NCBI GenBank assembly: GCA_019828595.1
Contig: JAHQRK010000012.1
Location: 1,674,001 to 1,738,000, forward strand
Length of the DNA: 64,000 bases
Source: Aphanomyces cochlioides
Lineage: Eukaryota; Oomycota; Saprolegniomycetes; Saprolegniales; Verrucalvaceae
Reading direction: 5' to 3'
The position numbers were made by a program, and so were the translations under genes. This document shows, piece after piece, positions 33,657 to 45,031 of the stretch. The notes below the pieces were generated by a model. It was not told the origin of the DNA. It did not search any database and saw only the letters and a program-made list of their open reading frames with translations. Every line of letters starts with the position of its first letter. Positions within the stretch are counted from its first letter, which is position 1.

Positions 33657-34925
33657 ATGATCTTCCTCGACAACGAGAGCAAGATCGTGCAAGAAGTCCT
33701 CCTAGGACGCCTCGGAGAACAGTACGATCAAGCCTAGAGCTTGCCTGACGATGCATCTAGAGCCCCACGACCAGTCGAACCACTTGAAATTCGTCTGTGT
33801 GATTTTGACGGTGAGCAAATCGACAGCGTGCCAAATTGAGACTCACGTGACCACAGATGTGCAATATGACATTTCGATCCAAGGAACGACCTTGACCGTG
33901 TCGATGGCCTACCGCCCTTACATTGAATTGCAAAAGTATGAAGTTCTTTTCCTCCCAATTCTTAGATGATGTGTAGATTTGGTGCTGCCAACATGCTCGC
34001 CAAAGTGTACCCAGAGTTTCAAGTTGTGGCCCCCAAGCCTGGCTTTGAATTGACACTTGTGGCAAATGTGGATACCATCACGCCTCAAAATGCAGGTAAG
34101 CTGCCTCCAGAGCTTCTGATATAGAACATGCCCGGTTTTTAGCAAACGTGGTCGATCGTATTGCCATGCTGAAGCGTAACGTCTTGAGTGCACCCTTTGA
34201 CCAGTACGACTGTGATCTTTCCGCTTCCTTCTCAACATATTGCTAGCTGCTTCTTGGCTTTGCATGCAGGTCAAGCGAACGTGTTGAGTCCAATTCAGAT
34301 CCCCTTCCGGCGTCAGGAAACCATTTATGTTTTGCCCCAAGCGGATCGCGTTGTGATTGTCTTCTCAGTTGCTTTCCAAGACAAGACAGATCAAGCAATT
34401 GCTCGTGTATTTCTTCAAGTAAATCTCCCCTTGTCAATGTTCGAATAATAATCGCGCCGTAGGAATTTGCTGAAGCCCGACGCCATGTTAACAATGCCCC
34501 ACCTGTGAGCTTCGGCAAAGATCCACCCCTCGAATTGCGAGCCGTCTCTGGACTTCGCCCCAGTGCCGACCACGTGGGCTACCTTAGTTTTGGTAAAAAC
34601 CTCAAGGCTTCGTGGCCAATTCTAATCCTTGCTTGGCAGCAATTTTCAAGTCGCACGTTGACTCGGATGCCAAGCGAGAAAAAGCTTGCACACTTATCCA
34701 AGGCTTCCGCAACTACCTGCATTACCATATCAAGGCATCCAAGACGTATTTGCACATTCGCATGCGCAAGCGCGTCGATTTGCTCTTGCAAGGTATACTC
34801 TTTTATCCAATAGACCGCTGAGGATTTCATCTTTTGTAGTGTTGAACCGAGCGCAACCACCAAAAGACCCGTCCAAGACAACCAAGAAGACGATCACAGG
34901 CAAGACGTTTGACCGCAAAGTCTAA
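33657..34925 (+). CDS. ARPC2: Arp2/3 complex subunit 2 (p34-Arc)
   Basis: Core subunit of the Arp2/3 complex that nucleates branched actin. The start ATG 33657 gives MIFLDNESKIVQEVLLGRL, matching the ARPC2 N-terminus (MI-L...I-E-L). Later segments match throughout: LRLCDFD-like IRLCDFD, VVDRIAMLKRNVLSAPF, RRQETIYVLPQADRVVIVFS and RNYLHYHIKASKTYLHIRMR. The end TITGKTFDRKV corresponds to the conserved TITGKTF. About eight short introns. The first, 33722-33760 (39 nt), removes an apparent in-frame TAG in exon 1. Length is close to the usual 300 residues. Confidence 0.92.
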
Positions 34926-34969
34926 GTGCTTTGACTACTACATTGAGAAAGCAGCTATAAAGAATGCGT

Positions 34970-35472
34970 TCATTTTGCGCTCGATGTGTCTTCCAGATAG
35001 TCTGCAATTGGTGTCCCGACGACAGAGTCGGCAGCTAGTTCCATAATCCCGTCGCTCGAGTCTGCGAGGCCCATTTCCTCCTCAGAGCATATCATTCCTT
35101 GGGAGACTTCTCCTCGAAGCTTGGATTTCTTGATTTTGACCACTTTGTCCACTGTCTTCGTCGCGTCTTCAGGGTTTGGGACGCGAAGAGTGAGTTTCGT
35201 GCCAATTGTGGCCACTGGAACCTTCATGCCTTGGCGGACGTTCGGCGCACCGCAGATAATCTGCACAGGATCCATATTGTCTGGAAACGCAATGACGTGA
35301 TGACATCTTAGAGACAAAAGACAGATGTACCTCCAATAGCCACTTCACAGATGTTGAGACGCTCGGCTTGGGGGTGGCAAGAGAGCTTGAGGATCTCACC
35401 GACGACGACTCCTTCCAGTCGCTTTGGCTTTGCCACGGTGGTGCACCATCGCAAAAGTTGGCGTCGAAGCAT
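34970..35472 (-). CDS. Stand-alone PheT-type tRNA-binding domain protein, predicted mitochondrial
   Basis: 150 residues from two exons (35472-35331 and 35280-34970; 50-nt intron, in frame). The N-terminus MLRRQLLRWCTTVAKPKR is Arg-rich, free of acids and reads as a mitochondrial presequence. The rest is one EMAP-II/PheT-N OB-fold domain: GEILKLSCHPQAERLNICEV, IICGAPNVRQGMKVPVATIG, KLRGEVSQGMICSEEEMGL and SDGIMEL. It ends at GTPIADYL, exactly where this domain ends inside bacterial phenylalanyl-tRNA synthetase beta. No synthetase domain follows, so it is a free tRNA-binding protein rather than PheRS. Organelle targeting is inferred. Confidence 0.8.
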
Positions 35473-35574
35473 CGTCCTCTCGACCAGCCGATTGGCGAGT
35501 TTGAAGCAACTCGAAAAAATGTACCCAAAAGTGATGACTTATCCAATTACTGTAACTTTTTTCAGGTGTCATGG

Positions 35575-38500
35575 CTAGACAGTTTTCTTGCGCCGGGGAG
35601 TCAATACTTGGCTCTCGTTGTCATGATCATCCCACATACGCCGAGGAGGATTCTTGTTGCGAGGACTACTCCGAGGGCTTCCAATCGGAGACATGGGTTG
35701 TGTCGAAGCGAAGGGCAAACGAAAATCTTGAGGGAAGTTCATCTTGAGTGTGATTTTGTGCGACAACCAGGCCAGTATAACTTGCAACAGCTTCAAGTGC
35801 TTTTCAGCCAGTGCAATCAGTTCCGTGGTTGGGATCTCAAGGAGGACGACAGATAGATGAGCAGTTTCAGCTGTAGCAGTACTGATGTGGGTAGAACCTC
35901 GGCAAAATGACTACAAAAGAACCATAATATTCAATCCAGGAACGCAGGATATCGTACCAGCTCCCCAAAGGCATCTCCCGATTCAAATATTTCTTTTTGA
36001 CCATTGTTATCGTCCCCAGAACATACCACTCGACCTTCTACTACTACATATAAGCTTGTAGCTGGGGTTCCATCCTGAAACAAAACGGCATCGTTGGCCA
36101 AAACCATCTCTTGAGCCATTTGAGCTACTGCAGAGATCTAACCATAACAATAAATTTCATGTGTTGCAAAGAATGTGAATCGATACCTGGTCATCTTCCA
36201 CGTCTTTCATAAACTGCGATGCTTTCAGATGAAGACATTTTTCAAGATGCGTATACTTGACTTCCATGGTCTCGCGAGCCGCAAAGTCATTTGCATTCAG
36301 GTGAAGGGAGGAATAATCTCGCAGGTGACTCTTCGAGTGCGTTCTCTCCAAGGGTTCCGTCAACGCCGCAATTTTCTTCTGCATCTCCTTAAGCGGGGCG
36401 TCTGATTTCGAACGATGTCGTGGCCGTCCAATACTGGACAGCAACGCTGTGGCAGCTTTGTCGACATTGGAGGTCACAGTAACCTGGGCCATAAGACGAC
36501 GTAATCGATGCGACTCACTATTCGGAGCGTTTGTTTGCTTTTCAACGATTAGAATGTTAATGGAGAAAAAACGCATCTACCTGAAAATAGGACCATTTGA
36601 GCGCTGACGCTAGAGCATCAAGCACGCCTCGAGCAATGGCATTGTTATTTTGAATGAGCGTGTTCAGTGATGAACGCGAAATCGCCAAGAGGACGCATTG
36701 AGTGAGGGCAGTAGCTGATGCTGGGTGAGTGCCTTTGGATGTCAACAAGGCAAGCTCGCCTACGCACGCCCCTGGCTGCAACACTGTTAAGAGCGAGCCA
36801 TTATTTTGGTGCAGCTGGACATTTCCAGAAGCAATTACGAACATTTGGGTAGCTAGAGCAAATGTATGAGCGATAGTGTGCTAAGGCGTCAAACGTACCG
36901 ACTTCTCCTTCTGCAACAAATATTGTGTCCGCATCAACAACAACTTGAGAAAAATGTACAGCCACTTTCTGGACCAAGTCGATCACATTGATGGATCGAA
37001 AGAGCGCGCAAGCCCGTAGGCTGGTCACAACCTACACGGGGATTAATCTTTTTGTTGGCAAATGCCCCGACATCAAATATTGTCAACGGTACGGAAGATG
37101 AAGTCGTAGATGAAGTCTGCTGAGGAAGTGGGATCAATTGAAACAAATATTGCAAAGCTTTAGCGCGTTCAGTTGACGGATTTCTATGTGTCAACGTTCA
37201 TAATGCAATGACAAGGAGGCTTACGTCAATGTCCGAACAAGCATGTCTTTGGTGATTGAGTGTTCAACAAGTCTCAAGGCTTGCTCTTGGGGCAAGACGA
37301 CTGAATCATCCTCATGTTGGCTTGCAACTAGACTTAAGTAATGTTCCATAGCCAGACAAGATAATTCGACATCCATATTGCTGTCGGTCATTGCATGCTG
37401 GATTAGTTCTAGTCCACTTCGCTTTTGCAATCTTCGTACATCTTTCTCCATCTAAGAGATTGAGGGATTTGTGAAATCACACAAATATTCTGACGGCTCA
37501 CTTGAATAGCTGTCGGGGCTTTCAAGGTGTTTGGAAACAGAAGAGGCATGAGAGTGTGCTTTATAGTCGAGCGCAAGAGCGTCTCAAAGACTTCCTATGA
37601 CATCCACACTTGGTCAATATTGCGAGACAAAATGCTATACTTGGACAGCTGAAATGACTTCTGGGACGTCAGAGTGAAGACCTTCGATCAGTACGTGAAC
37701 GTTAAAACCCTTCGGAAAGTTGGCAGATTCCAGTTTAAGCACTACTCGCAAAACGATATCGAGGGCGCATTCCATCACTTGGGGTAGAAGGGCGTGTTGA
37801 ACTTGGTCATCCAAAAGGTTCCGCAAGTACTTCAGTTGGTAGCCTTGGAAAATATAAGCGGCAACGATGCGATCCAATCTTTTCAGCATTCGCTGCTTGT
37901 CCTTGCTTTGATTCTCATTTGCAGCTCGAATAATGGCATCCGCGAGTAAATCCCATAAAGGCAATCGTTGATTCAGTAACAAGACGTCACCCAAATTCAT
38001 TTCGGAGGGTTCTTCATCCAAGCCTTCTAGATCCATGAGGGAATCCATCATGTTCAAAACAAAATCCAATTTGGCATCGGGAGGAAACTGACCCATCTCA
38101 AGGAATCGTATACCACCCAAGATCGCTTCAAAATCATGTCGCTCTAAACTTTTCTCAAGAAAATCGACTAAGTTATCCCATACAAGGGATGGAGGGAAAA
38201 CTAGGAGCGCTTCCAGCGCCTCTGAACGAAACGAAGCATCGGCAAGCCACTTGATTAAGGCAGGAACAAGCATTGCAGATGTACGTTTGCTCTGGCGACA
38301 GCATTCTAATGCAGCATGAATGACTCGGGACTCTTGACTCTGATGGAGCAAGTAGACTAAATAACCATTCCCAAGTAATTCAGGCAATTCCTTCCCAACA
38401 ATTCGCAGGCAAATCACCTTGGCCTTGACATCAGGTGGCTCGTGGAGCATTCGTTGGAGGAGTATAGTCGATTTTTCGTCAATCCACTGAGATGCTCGTA

Positions 38501-40664
38501 ATACGGCAATTGCAGCACCTACAGTCAATGATATATCGGTCTCTGCAGAAAGACAAGCGTGCAGCGGCGCAACTGCGGCATGCGTTTCGTAGCCACACGC
38601 CAATATGGCTGCAAGTCGTAGCTGACGAGGAGTCGATGTGTTCTGGTACAAGTCCATCATGTCTTTGAACTGAAAAATGCACGTGCTTTCATCATGATGC
38701 TTTTGTTTCTTGTACGCAACGTGGAGTTGAATGAGCTTCAATTTCGTTGGTAATGAGAGAACTGACGAATCATGTCGATAAAAAACATCACGAAGTTCCT
38801 AAAAGGCATATTTGTAATGTGACGATGAGCTCCTGCATACCTTATGAAAGATAGGAACATGTGTAGGTTGAATAAAGCTTAGGACAAAAGCTATTCGGTT
38901 GGACTCGCTCTTTCGCAAAGTCTTTTGGACCAATTCAATCTAAAATATCAGGTCGTAAAACTGATTCGGCATTTTTGCCGACCTGATCGGTAGTGAAGTC
39001 AATTAAATGTGATGATACATCCATGTGGCCCTTCTTGAGCGACGAATAGAATTCTGTAGCATAGGATTGACGAGCTGCCAACGCATCCACAAACCACGCA
39101 GTTCCCAAGATGATGACAAAAATACTACTTCGTTCGTCATAAAGTAGTTGAAATGGTCTTACCTGACGGCACTGGAGCCGCAATAGTCCATAACAATGTC
39201 TGAAGTGAGAGCCATCGACAGCAGAGCACCAAAAACGCGTGCCAGAGACCGAAAGGGACCTGTAACAAAGCTTTTAAACTTGCTACGGTCCAAAGAGTGT
39301 AGCGGCAGCCAGAGCAACTCGCGAGCTGGATTGAAGATGGCATAAGTGACACTGTTGTAGGTTGCACGACTTGCAATCAGGAGCATGTACGACTAATTTG
39401 AATTCAATATAAGCTTTGGCCCAGATAATGTACCGATGAAGAATAGGTGGTGCCACCAAAGAATATCACAGCAAGAGGCAACGCGCTGATCCCGTACATG
39501 ACTCCAAAATAAGTGAATATTGGGCCAGATAAAAGCTAAATGGCATGAGACACTTTAGTACGCATGCATAAGTACCTGTAGTGGCATCATTAGAAAGCTT
39601 TGAATGCCGTTGATGGTTCCAAGAGCATATTTAACTGTATCTTCTGGGTATTGCCCAAGGATTGCCAAGGTCGAATAGTCAACGAAAACACGAACCACAG
39701 TTGCACCGAACTCAAAGAAGCAGACATGCATCAAGTACGGCCGACCGCGAACGTCGGATAAGACTGACGTCGGGGGACCATTCCTACAGCACGTATTGAG
39801 GGGAGTTGCATGAAATCGTCGTACTTGGCATTTTTGGGCGATGAAGGTTTCTTCGGAGTAGCAAACATTGGTGTGATGGCAAACATTGCAAAACCAATGA
39901 GTGCTTGCAGGGCCGACACAACAACGACAGTGCCCTCTGTGGTAACATCATGCGCTCGCATTAATGGAATGAGTCCAAAACTCGCAAGGAGAGTGCCAAC
40001 CGTTGAGCCGAACGTAATAGCACCAAAATATTGTTTGGACTCGGATACGCTAAAGGCAGCAGCGCAGATATCCCAAAATTGCTGTGCGAGTAATTGCACA
40101 GTGACTTCCACCCACATGTACAACATGATACACGAGATATAGAGAAAAGATGGAGCTTGTGTCAAGACGACCCAAAATACAATCATGACAAGAGAAGAAA
40201 GGATGGGGAAAACACTTGCTAGTGTACTTGCTTGCACTCCTTCCAAGAAGACGTGCATGATAGAATGCAAACGAATCTCAACATACCTCGCTGTTGGAGT
40301 TGAGATATCGCAGTCGAAGCGTAGGCAGTCGCAAACGACATGAGGAGGACCATGTGTGAGATGTATCGTGAGTCATATACTCGAAGGAAGATCGTATCTC
40401 GGGTGACGCTCCCGAGCACTGTGACACTACTACTCGGACAGGTTAGACACGACCAAAAGCACTTTGCCCATACCATTGGATAGCAAATAGACCACAGAAG
40501 AGGGATACACGAAGCAGGACGTTCTTCATGCCGTTCAAGTGGTCGAAACTCGGGAAAGGACAGGCGTCGTGCCAGAATCTGTTGGAAATGCCGTCGAGAA
40601 TCGCTTTGTGAGGATCTGCGTTAGCGCACCTTATTTTACGCACCAAATGCCATAACAGGCGCAC
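35575..40664 (-). CDS. ATP/ADP-translocase-like carrier fused to HEAT repeats and cyclic-nucleotide-binding domains
   Basis: Very large multi-exon gene. The 5' half (40640-38940) encodes about 11-12 membrane helices of the bacterial/plastid-type nucleotide transporter (TLC, Npt1/Npt2) family: SVTRDTIFLRVYDSRYISHM, YMWVEVTVQLLAQQFWDICA, FGATVVRVFVDYSTLAILGQ and the marker NPARELLWLPLHSLDRSKFK. The middle (38800-37200) is HEAT-type helical repeats. The 3' part has two cyclic-nucleotide-binding domains: FVIASGNVQL with GACVGELALL near 36840-36740, and LYVVVEGRVVCSG with FGEL near 36050-35960. It ends RRKKTV at 35575. Bacterial relatives with the same carrier-HEAT-CNB order are known to me. The start is uncertain: no in-frame ATG is visible before NGMKNVLLRV, so a 5' exon is missing. 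Regulation of transport by cyclic nucleotide is inferred. Confidence 0.72.
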
Positions 40665-40744
40665 ATGCTAGATATTTGAGCACCCCTCGAAATATCGGGT
40701 GCGCTTTACAGTATCAACAAAGGGAAACAGGAACGGTAAAAGAA

Positions 40745-41612
40745 CTATGGACAGAAAATAATCTGGAGAGGTTCGACCCAACTGCAGTTCTCGGCGAGGG
40801 CCATGTTGCGTTCGCAGTCCCGGAAAGTGCACAAAATTGCTGGACATCCGTTTCGAAGGGCATGGACAGGCTCGGCAAGTATGGGCACATTGAAGCCACT
40901 GCCGGTTGACACGGTGTAGTAAATATTGTCGTTGTTGCGGTTCGCGGCGAAGACTACAGCAGAACATTAGACTTATACGGGCGAGAAGAGCTTTACTAGT
41001 TGCAGCCGTGGAGTTACCCAGACGAAAGTCGGCTGCAATATAGTCCGTCCAGTTGGCCCCTGGAACCACCATTGCAAGCGTTGATGAGTTCAACGCGCGT
41101 TGACTGACTTCCGACATGTCATGGGGCATATTGATCGTGTAGTAGACGTCAAACTCAGTCGTGCACTTGTTGATAAATATCAAAGCACCCGGTGTATCCA
41201 AGATATCAGCAGGTGGCGCTGTAGTCGTTGCAACTGTTGCGGTGGGCATAGGTTGATTAAGGGATGTTGATGACGATGCTGGTGGGGCTGTCGACTGGGA
41301 CTGAGTAGCCGACTTCTTCGAAAATCCGAGGACAAGCAGCACGAGCGCTGCGATGCCAAGGGCAGCCAAAATAAGCATCGCGAACATCCTTCGACGTGCA
41401 TTCCTTTGAGTGAGTGCAACCGAGCTGCCATCAACCGACTTGGCCTCAACTTTGCCATCTCGGGCAGGATTGTGCCAAGAAGTCTCATCAGCCCACACTG
41501 TGAATGTAGCTCGCTCTTCAGGCGCGATGGATGAGGCAGCAACGATCGAGTCTAAGCACGGAGGACCTTCTGCATACGCCCAAGGCTCATCCTTCCCTGA
41601 TCTCTGGCTCAT
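40745..41612 (-). CDS. Membrane-anchored thaumatin-like protein
   Basis: From ATG 41612 (MSQRSGKDEPW): a cytosolic N-terminus of about 75 residues, one membrane helix (MFAMLILAALGIAALVLLVLG), a Ser/Thr/Pro-rich stalk, then a thaumatin-like domain outside. Family features: ALIFINKCTTEFDVYYTIN (the usual 'F.i.N.C' opening), and after an intron at about 40969-41012, DNIYYTVSTGSGFNVPILAE, which fits the 'D.Y.vs..dGfN.P' motif, followed by several cysteines. It ends LQIIFCP at 40745. It is shorter than plant thaumatins. A wall- or glucan-directed role is inference from the family. Confidence 0.7.
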
Positions 41613-42362
41613 CTTGAGGATTGTGAATTGTCAAAATCGGTAACACTCAATAGACGAATGACATACGGAGTTCTCTTGAGATAATTCCTTAAACTCAACT
41701 TTTCACCAAAAGAGTCTCAACGCCAAATGCTGAGTTCAGGGTCATCTGCAATTTGTCCCATGCGATTTCACTCAATGTCATCGACTTGCATGCTGCGATT
41801 TCAAAAAATCTCGTGTTGCAAAGCTCAAATAATAAGCCACGACGACAAGTCGTGGCCACGTCGTCAATAATCTACTTTATCGAAGTCAGATTCTAGAACT
41901 TGATTGATGGTGGTCTTGTTATGCCTCTATTTTAAAGGATCATCTCTGTGCCTCACCTCCATCACAATTGACAAGTTGCGATTGAGACATCCTGCGCATA
42001 TAAACAATTGCGCCAACGCATTAATATATGAAAGAGACCATACCATGGTACTATATTTAAATACTTCATATTCCATCGCATCGGCAATGTGATCCGTGGT
42101 CAACACACCCACCGTCCAGCAATGTGGGTGGCCTTTCCCATCTGTGAAGCTCAATCGTGGTTCTGTAGCTTTGACTGAATATTATTATTCAAAATATTGA
42201 ATACAACTAGGAAAATGTAGATGCGTAGAATATTAATATTCAGTTCATTCGCTGAAAATTGTTTTCGATACAAAATCGACATGAATTTGACACGATGGCG
42301 ATAAGCCAAAAAACACCAGACGAATCGACACTGCCAATCCTCCTCTGCGTTGATAACCACCT

Positions 42363-42407
42363 CTCTGGCTATTATCCCCTTTTTTAAAAAGGGGATAATA
42401 GCCAGAG
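42363..42407. repeat. 45-bp perfect palindrome (22-bp arms, 1-nt centre)
   Basis: The left arm 42363-42384 starts CTCTGGCTATTATCCCC and ends in T's. The right arm 42386-42407 is its exact reverse complement. The single-base centre at 42385 leaves almost no loop. Confidence 0.9.
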
Positions 42408-42436
42408 CACATATTTTACAGTGTTAATATGTGCTC
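42405..42436. repeat. Second inverted repeat, 11-bp arms
   Basis: GAGCACATATT at 42405-42415 and AATATGTGCTC at 42426-42436 are exact reverse complements around a 10-nt loop. It overlaps the end of the 45-bp palindrome by 3 bp. Confidence 0.85.
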
Positions 42437-42857
42437 AATGTTGACGTTACAGTGCTGCTGTTCAAGATGCTCCGAACCGTCTATCCAAAATTTACGCAGT
42501 CTCAGGTTGAACTTGCCTGGTCTTTGCAGAAGGACCAAGCTCATCCAAAACGCGTTCTGGTGACGTATGCGCCGTCAATACTAACGTTATCAAGCAGTCG
42601 AAGTCGCTCTTGGCAATGGAGATGATCGTTATCCTAGCAAATGTTTTATTCCGAATCCGCTTCAGAAATGGTGTCGTATCAAGACTCTTTTGGTGATGTG
42701 GTGAGCACGGCCTTCAATAATTTATAAACTTGTATAAAATATAATATGCATTTTAGAAAGGATTGTGAAAATTGATTATTGACATTCATAGGTTATCAAT
42801 GAAAAAAGGTATTCCTAGCATCTTTGCACCACTCAGCGTCATCCTTCTCACCTCAAC

Positions 42858-43703
42858 ATGCTTCCAGCTCGGCGCTTTGCTCGATTGGCCACGACGCGCG
42901 CTGTGTTCGTGAAAAACATGCCTGCCCGCAAAGACGCGCGCTCTGCCGTCTTGTCTCGTCGAATGTTTAGCGAAAATGTACGCGAGATGTTCTTGCCAGA
43001 GAGTTGATGTAAATGAGTAGGCCAAGCCAAATCCTGCTGGCCCAGGCGAAGCGCAGACTGACGCTCTGGTTCTTACGCCTTATCAAAAGGTAGCTGCTGG
43101 CACAAAGGTTGGTGCGTGGACCGCCATTGCTGGTTTGACTTGTGTTTGCGGCTACTTCATTGTCCGTGAACTCTTCCCCAGGTACGAAGATAAGATCATG
43201 CTATTACTAAACTTATGTACAGCCGCATGAGCCCCAACTCGCTCTTCAGCGAAGCTAGTGATATTTGCCTTCAAAACGACTTGGTAGCCATGAAGATATT
43301 GTCGAACTAGCATTCATTGTGTACGTCTAGATCGTGCAACGTTTGGGCCAACCAATTCGATGCTATGGTCGCGACAACAAGAGCTCATCCAAGGAAGGTC
43401 GACGCAACTTTATTGAACACGTCGAATTGAAAGACAAGGAAGGCAACAAGACACGCTTGCGGTAATTGCCGTCTCGTAAATTTTCTAATGTGCATACATA
43501 GCATCAAGTTCAACATGAAGGGACCTAATGGCACTGCCGAAGTGTGGGCTGAAGTCAACCAAAGCATGCCTGCCGGTGAATTCGTCTATTTGATCGTGCG
43601 AACATTCACGGGTGAAATCATCAAGATCCAAGACCAGCGACAGATTTTGCAAGCAGAATCGGAAGAAGAACGAGAAGCATTGCGCCGTTTGCTCGGTCAA
43701 TAA
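42858..43703 (+). CDS. TIM21: Mitochondrial import inner-membrane translocase subunit Tim21
   Basis: Subunit of the TIM23 complex that contacts the TOM complex and respiratory chain. The N-terminus MLPARRFARLATTRAVFVKN is a clear mitochondrial presequence. One membrane helix (VGAWTAIAGLTCVCGYFIV) is followed by the intermembrane-space Tim21 domain: LGQPIRCYGRD, RIKFNMKGPNGTAEVWAEVN and GEFVYLIVRTFTGEIIKIQDQ. Four short introns; the one near 43182-43221 shows a textbook branch site, TACTAAAC. It ends EREALRRLLGQ at 43703. Length (about 210 residues) is normal. Confidence 0.85.
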
Positions 43704-43780
43704 GTCGAAATCGTGTTGATGAGCTGAAAAACTTTTACATACATGAGCCATGTTCGATCCATGACAACAGTGAGTGTTTC

Positions 43781-44230
43781 TTAATGATGGAGCGCGTCAT
43801 GTCGGCTTGTGGGGGTAGCATCGTGGTAGAAGCCCACACCTGCTAAGCCGTCTTCTTGTTGCCGCAAGAGGCGAATCAAACTTCGAATGGGTGGAAGTTT
43901 CGGTAGAAATGGACGCCACGACGTGATGGGCAGGTCCTGCGCGTAGGGCAAATGGAGATTACTGATGTGGTGAGGTCTGGCCTCGAGTTTAATGAGCTTG
44001 AGACGGCGTAACTTGCTGTCGCGCCTGCGTTGGTTTGCATTTTGTCGCTCGCGGTGGTAGGTGCACAGAGAGTGCAGCTTGCCATTTGGCTTGACCGTGC
44101 GTTTGTTGGTGCATTTGCCAAGCGGGGAATACATGCACTGGTCTGGGGGATAAGGAGGCTTGACGGTACTGAGCTTGCCAGTAGTCGAGGAGGGAGGGAC
44201 TTGCACGAGCTCGTCCACCACTCGTCGCAT
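43781..44230 (-). CDS. Small basic Cys-containing protein of unknown function
   Basis: 149 residues, one exon, from ATG 44230 (MRRVVDELVQ). The central segment has the spacing C-x7-C with a following C-x2-H (QCMYSPLGKCTNKRT ... LHSLCTYHRERQNANQRRR), which could bind zinc, inside a very basic region suited to nucleic-acid binding. The C-terminus has GVGFYHDA. I have an impression that similar short proteins are common in oomycetes but cannot name a family. It is convergent with TIM21. Confidence 0.65.
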   Translation of the reverse strand: MRRVVDELVQVPPSSTTGKLSTVKPPYPPDQCMYSPLGKCTNKRTVKPNGKLHSLCTYHRERQNANQRRRDSKLRRLKLIKLEARPHHISNLHLPYAQDLPITSWRPFLPKLPPIRSLIRLLRQQEDGLAGVGFYHDATPTSRHDALHH

Positions 44231-44536
44231 GTTGTCTTCTCAATGGCAGACGAAAACTACACGTGAGTAGCTCGTTTGGTTTGCCTGATTGCATAACGCC
44301 TTGGGTGCTATATATAGCCCGAGTAGACATGCAATTGGTCATGCGATCTTGAAACGCTCTTCTCTGCTGTTACAGAGGGAGATTTAACGGCAAAGAAGTA
44401 AGGTGGACGATATATTTGTATTCTTGACAGCTTATCCTTGGCGTGAGAATAAGACTGCTTGAAGGTTCAGAACGTGGAGGACGATGCAGAGATGAGATCG
44501 CGACGAGAAGTAAGATGATCCTAAATTCAAAACAAT
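44231..44536. other. Short intergenic region
   Basis: 306 bp upstream of the Cys-containing protein and downstream of the BAP31-like gene. A CCAAT box (reverse) occurs near 44335. Nothing else seen. Confidence 0.4.
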
Positions 44537-45031
44537 CTAATCTGTGCGGCGGTTGGCAGTCAAAAGTTGTTTCTTCAACGACTGGAATGCCATGAGCATC
44601 CAGTATATGGTAAATGTCAACGCGCTAATCCACCAATTGCGCTCGGAACGCCAGCGGGACGCTTTCTGTTGCAGATCTGCCTGATAGTGCTTTTCAATAC
44701 CTTCAACGGGGTTCGTGTATCGTTTTTGAAGATCGTACGTTTGTCCTACAGAGCCATATCAACACAAGTCGAGGACATGATGGTAAACTTACCGGCAAGG
44801 GCGACAAACGCGAAAAATGTAATGACGGAAATGATCGGTATGCCCACGACTTCCAAGCTGAAGAGATAGTCGTTCATTCGAACAATTCCCTTCGCAATAA
44901 ACTTGGGGAAAGGAATCGTAAGGAGAAGCAACCTACAGCGAATTCTTAAGCCAAGAGATTTCATAGAAGAATACGTACAAAACGACCGCAGGAGGAAGCA
45001 GCACATATGCCCACGTGGCCCACATCGACAT
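44537..45031 (-). CDS. BAP31-like ER membrane protein
   Basis: Three exons from ATG 45031 (MSMWATWAYVLLPPAVV) join in frame to about 135 residues ending LTANRRTD at 44537. Three hydrophobic segments: the N-terminal helix, VVGIPIISVITFFAFVALAG, and WWISALTFTIYWMLMAFQSL. The order, the spacing and the segment EKHYQADLQQKASRWRSERNWW (like the 'FRAQRNLYI' region) resemble the N-terminal part of BAP31/BCAP29, an ER export and quality-control protein. The coiled-coil tail and KKXX signal of animal BAP31 are missing. Family assignment is moderate. Confidence 0.55.

Larger units (their letters stand above)
41613..42857. other. AT-rich interval with palindromes and decayed reading frames
   Basis: 1.2 kb without a firm gene. 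Minus-strand frames near 41927-42154 (TDGKGHPHCWTVGVLTTDHI) and 42151-42360 (NAEEDWQCRFVWCFLAYRHR) look like worn coding sequence. A short plus ORF starts at 42467 (MLRTVYPKF). Two adjoining palindromes lie at 42363-42436. The whole suggests an old mobile-element remnant. Confidence 0.4.

Noticed and set aside
33722..33760. In-frame TAG inside ARPC2 exon 1, suggesting a pseudogene or stop readthrough
   Set aside because: A 39-nt GT-AG intron (GTACG...CTAG) removes it and restores the expected protein; all other exons are intact.
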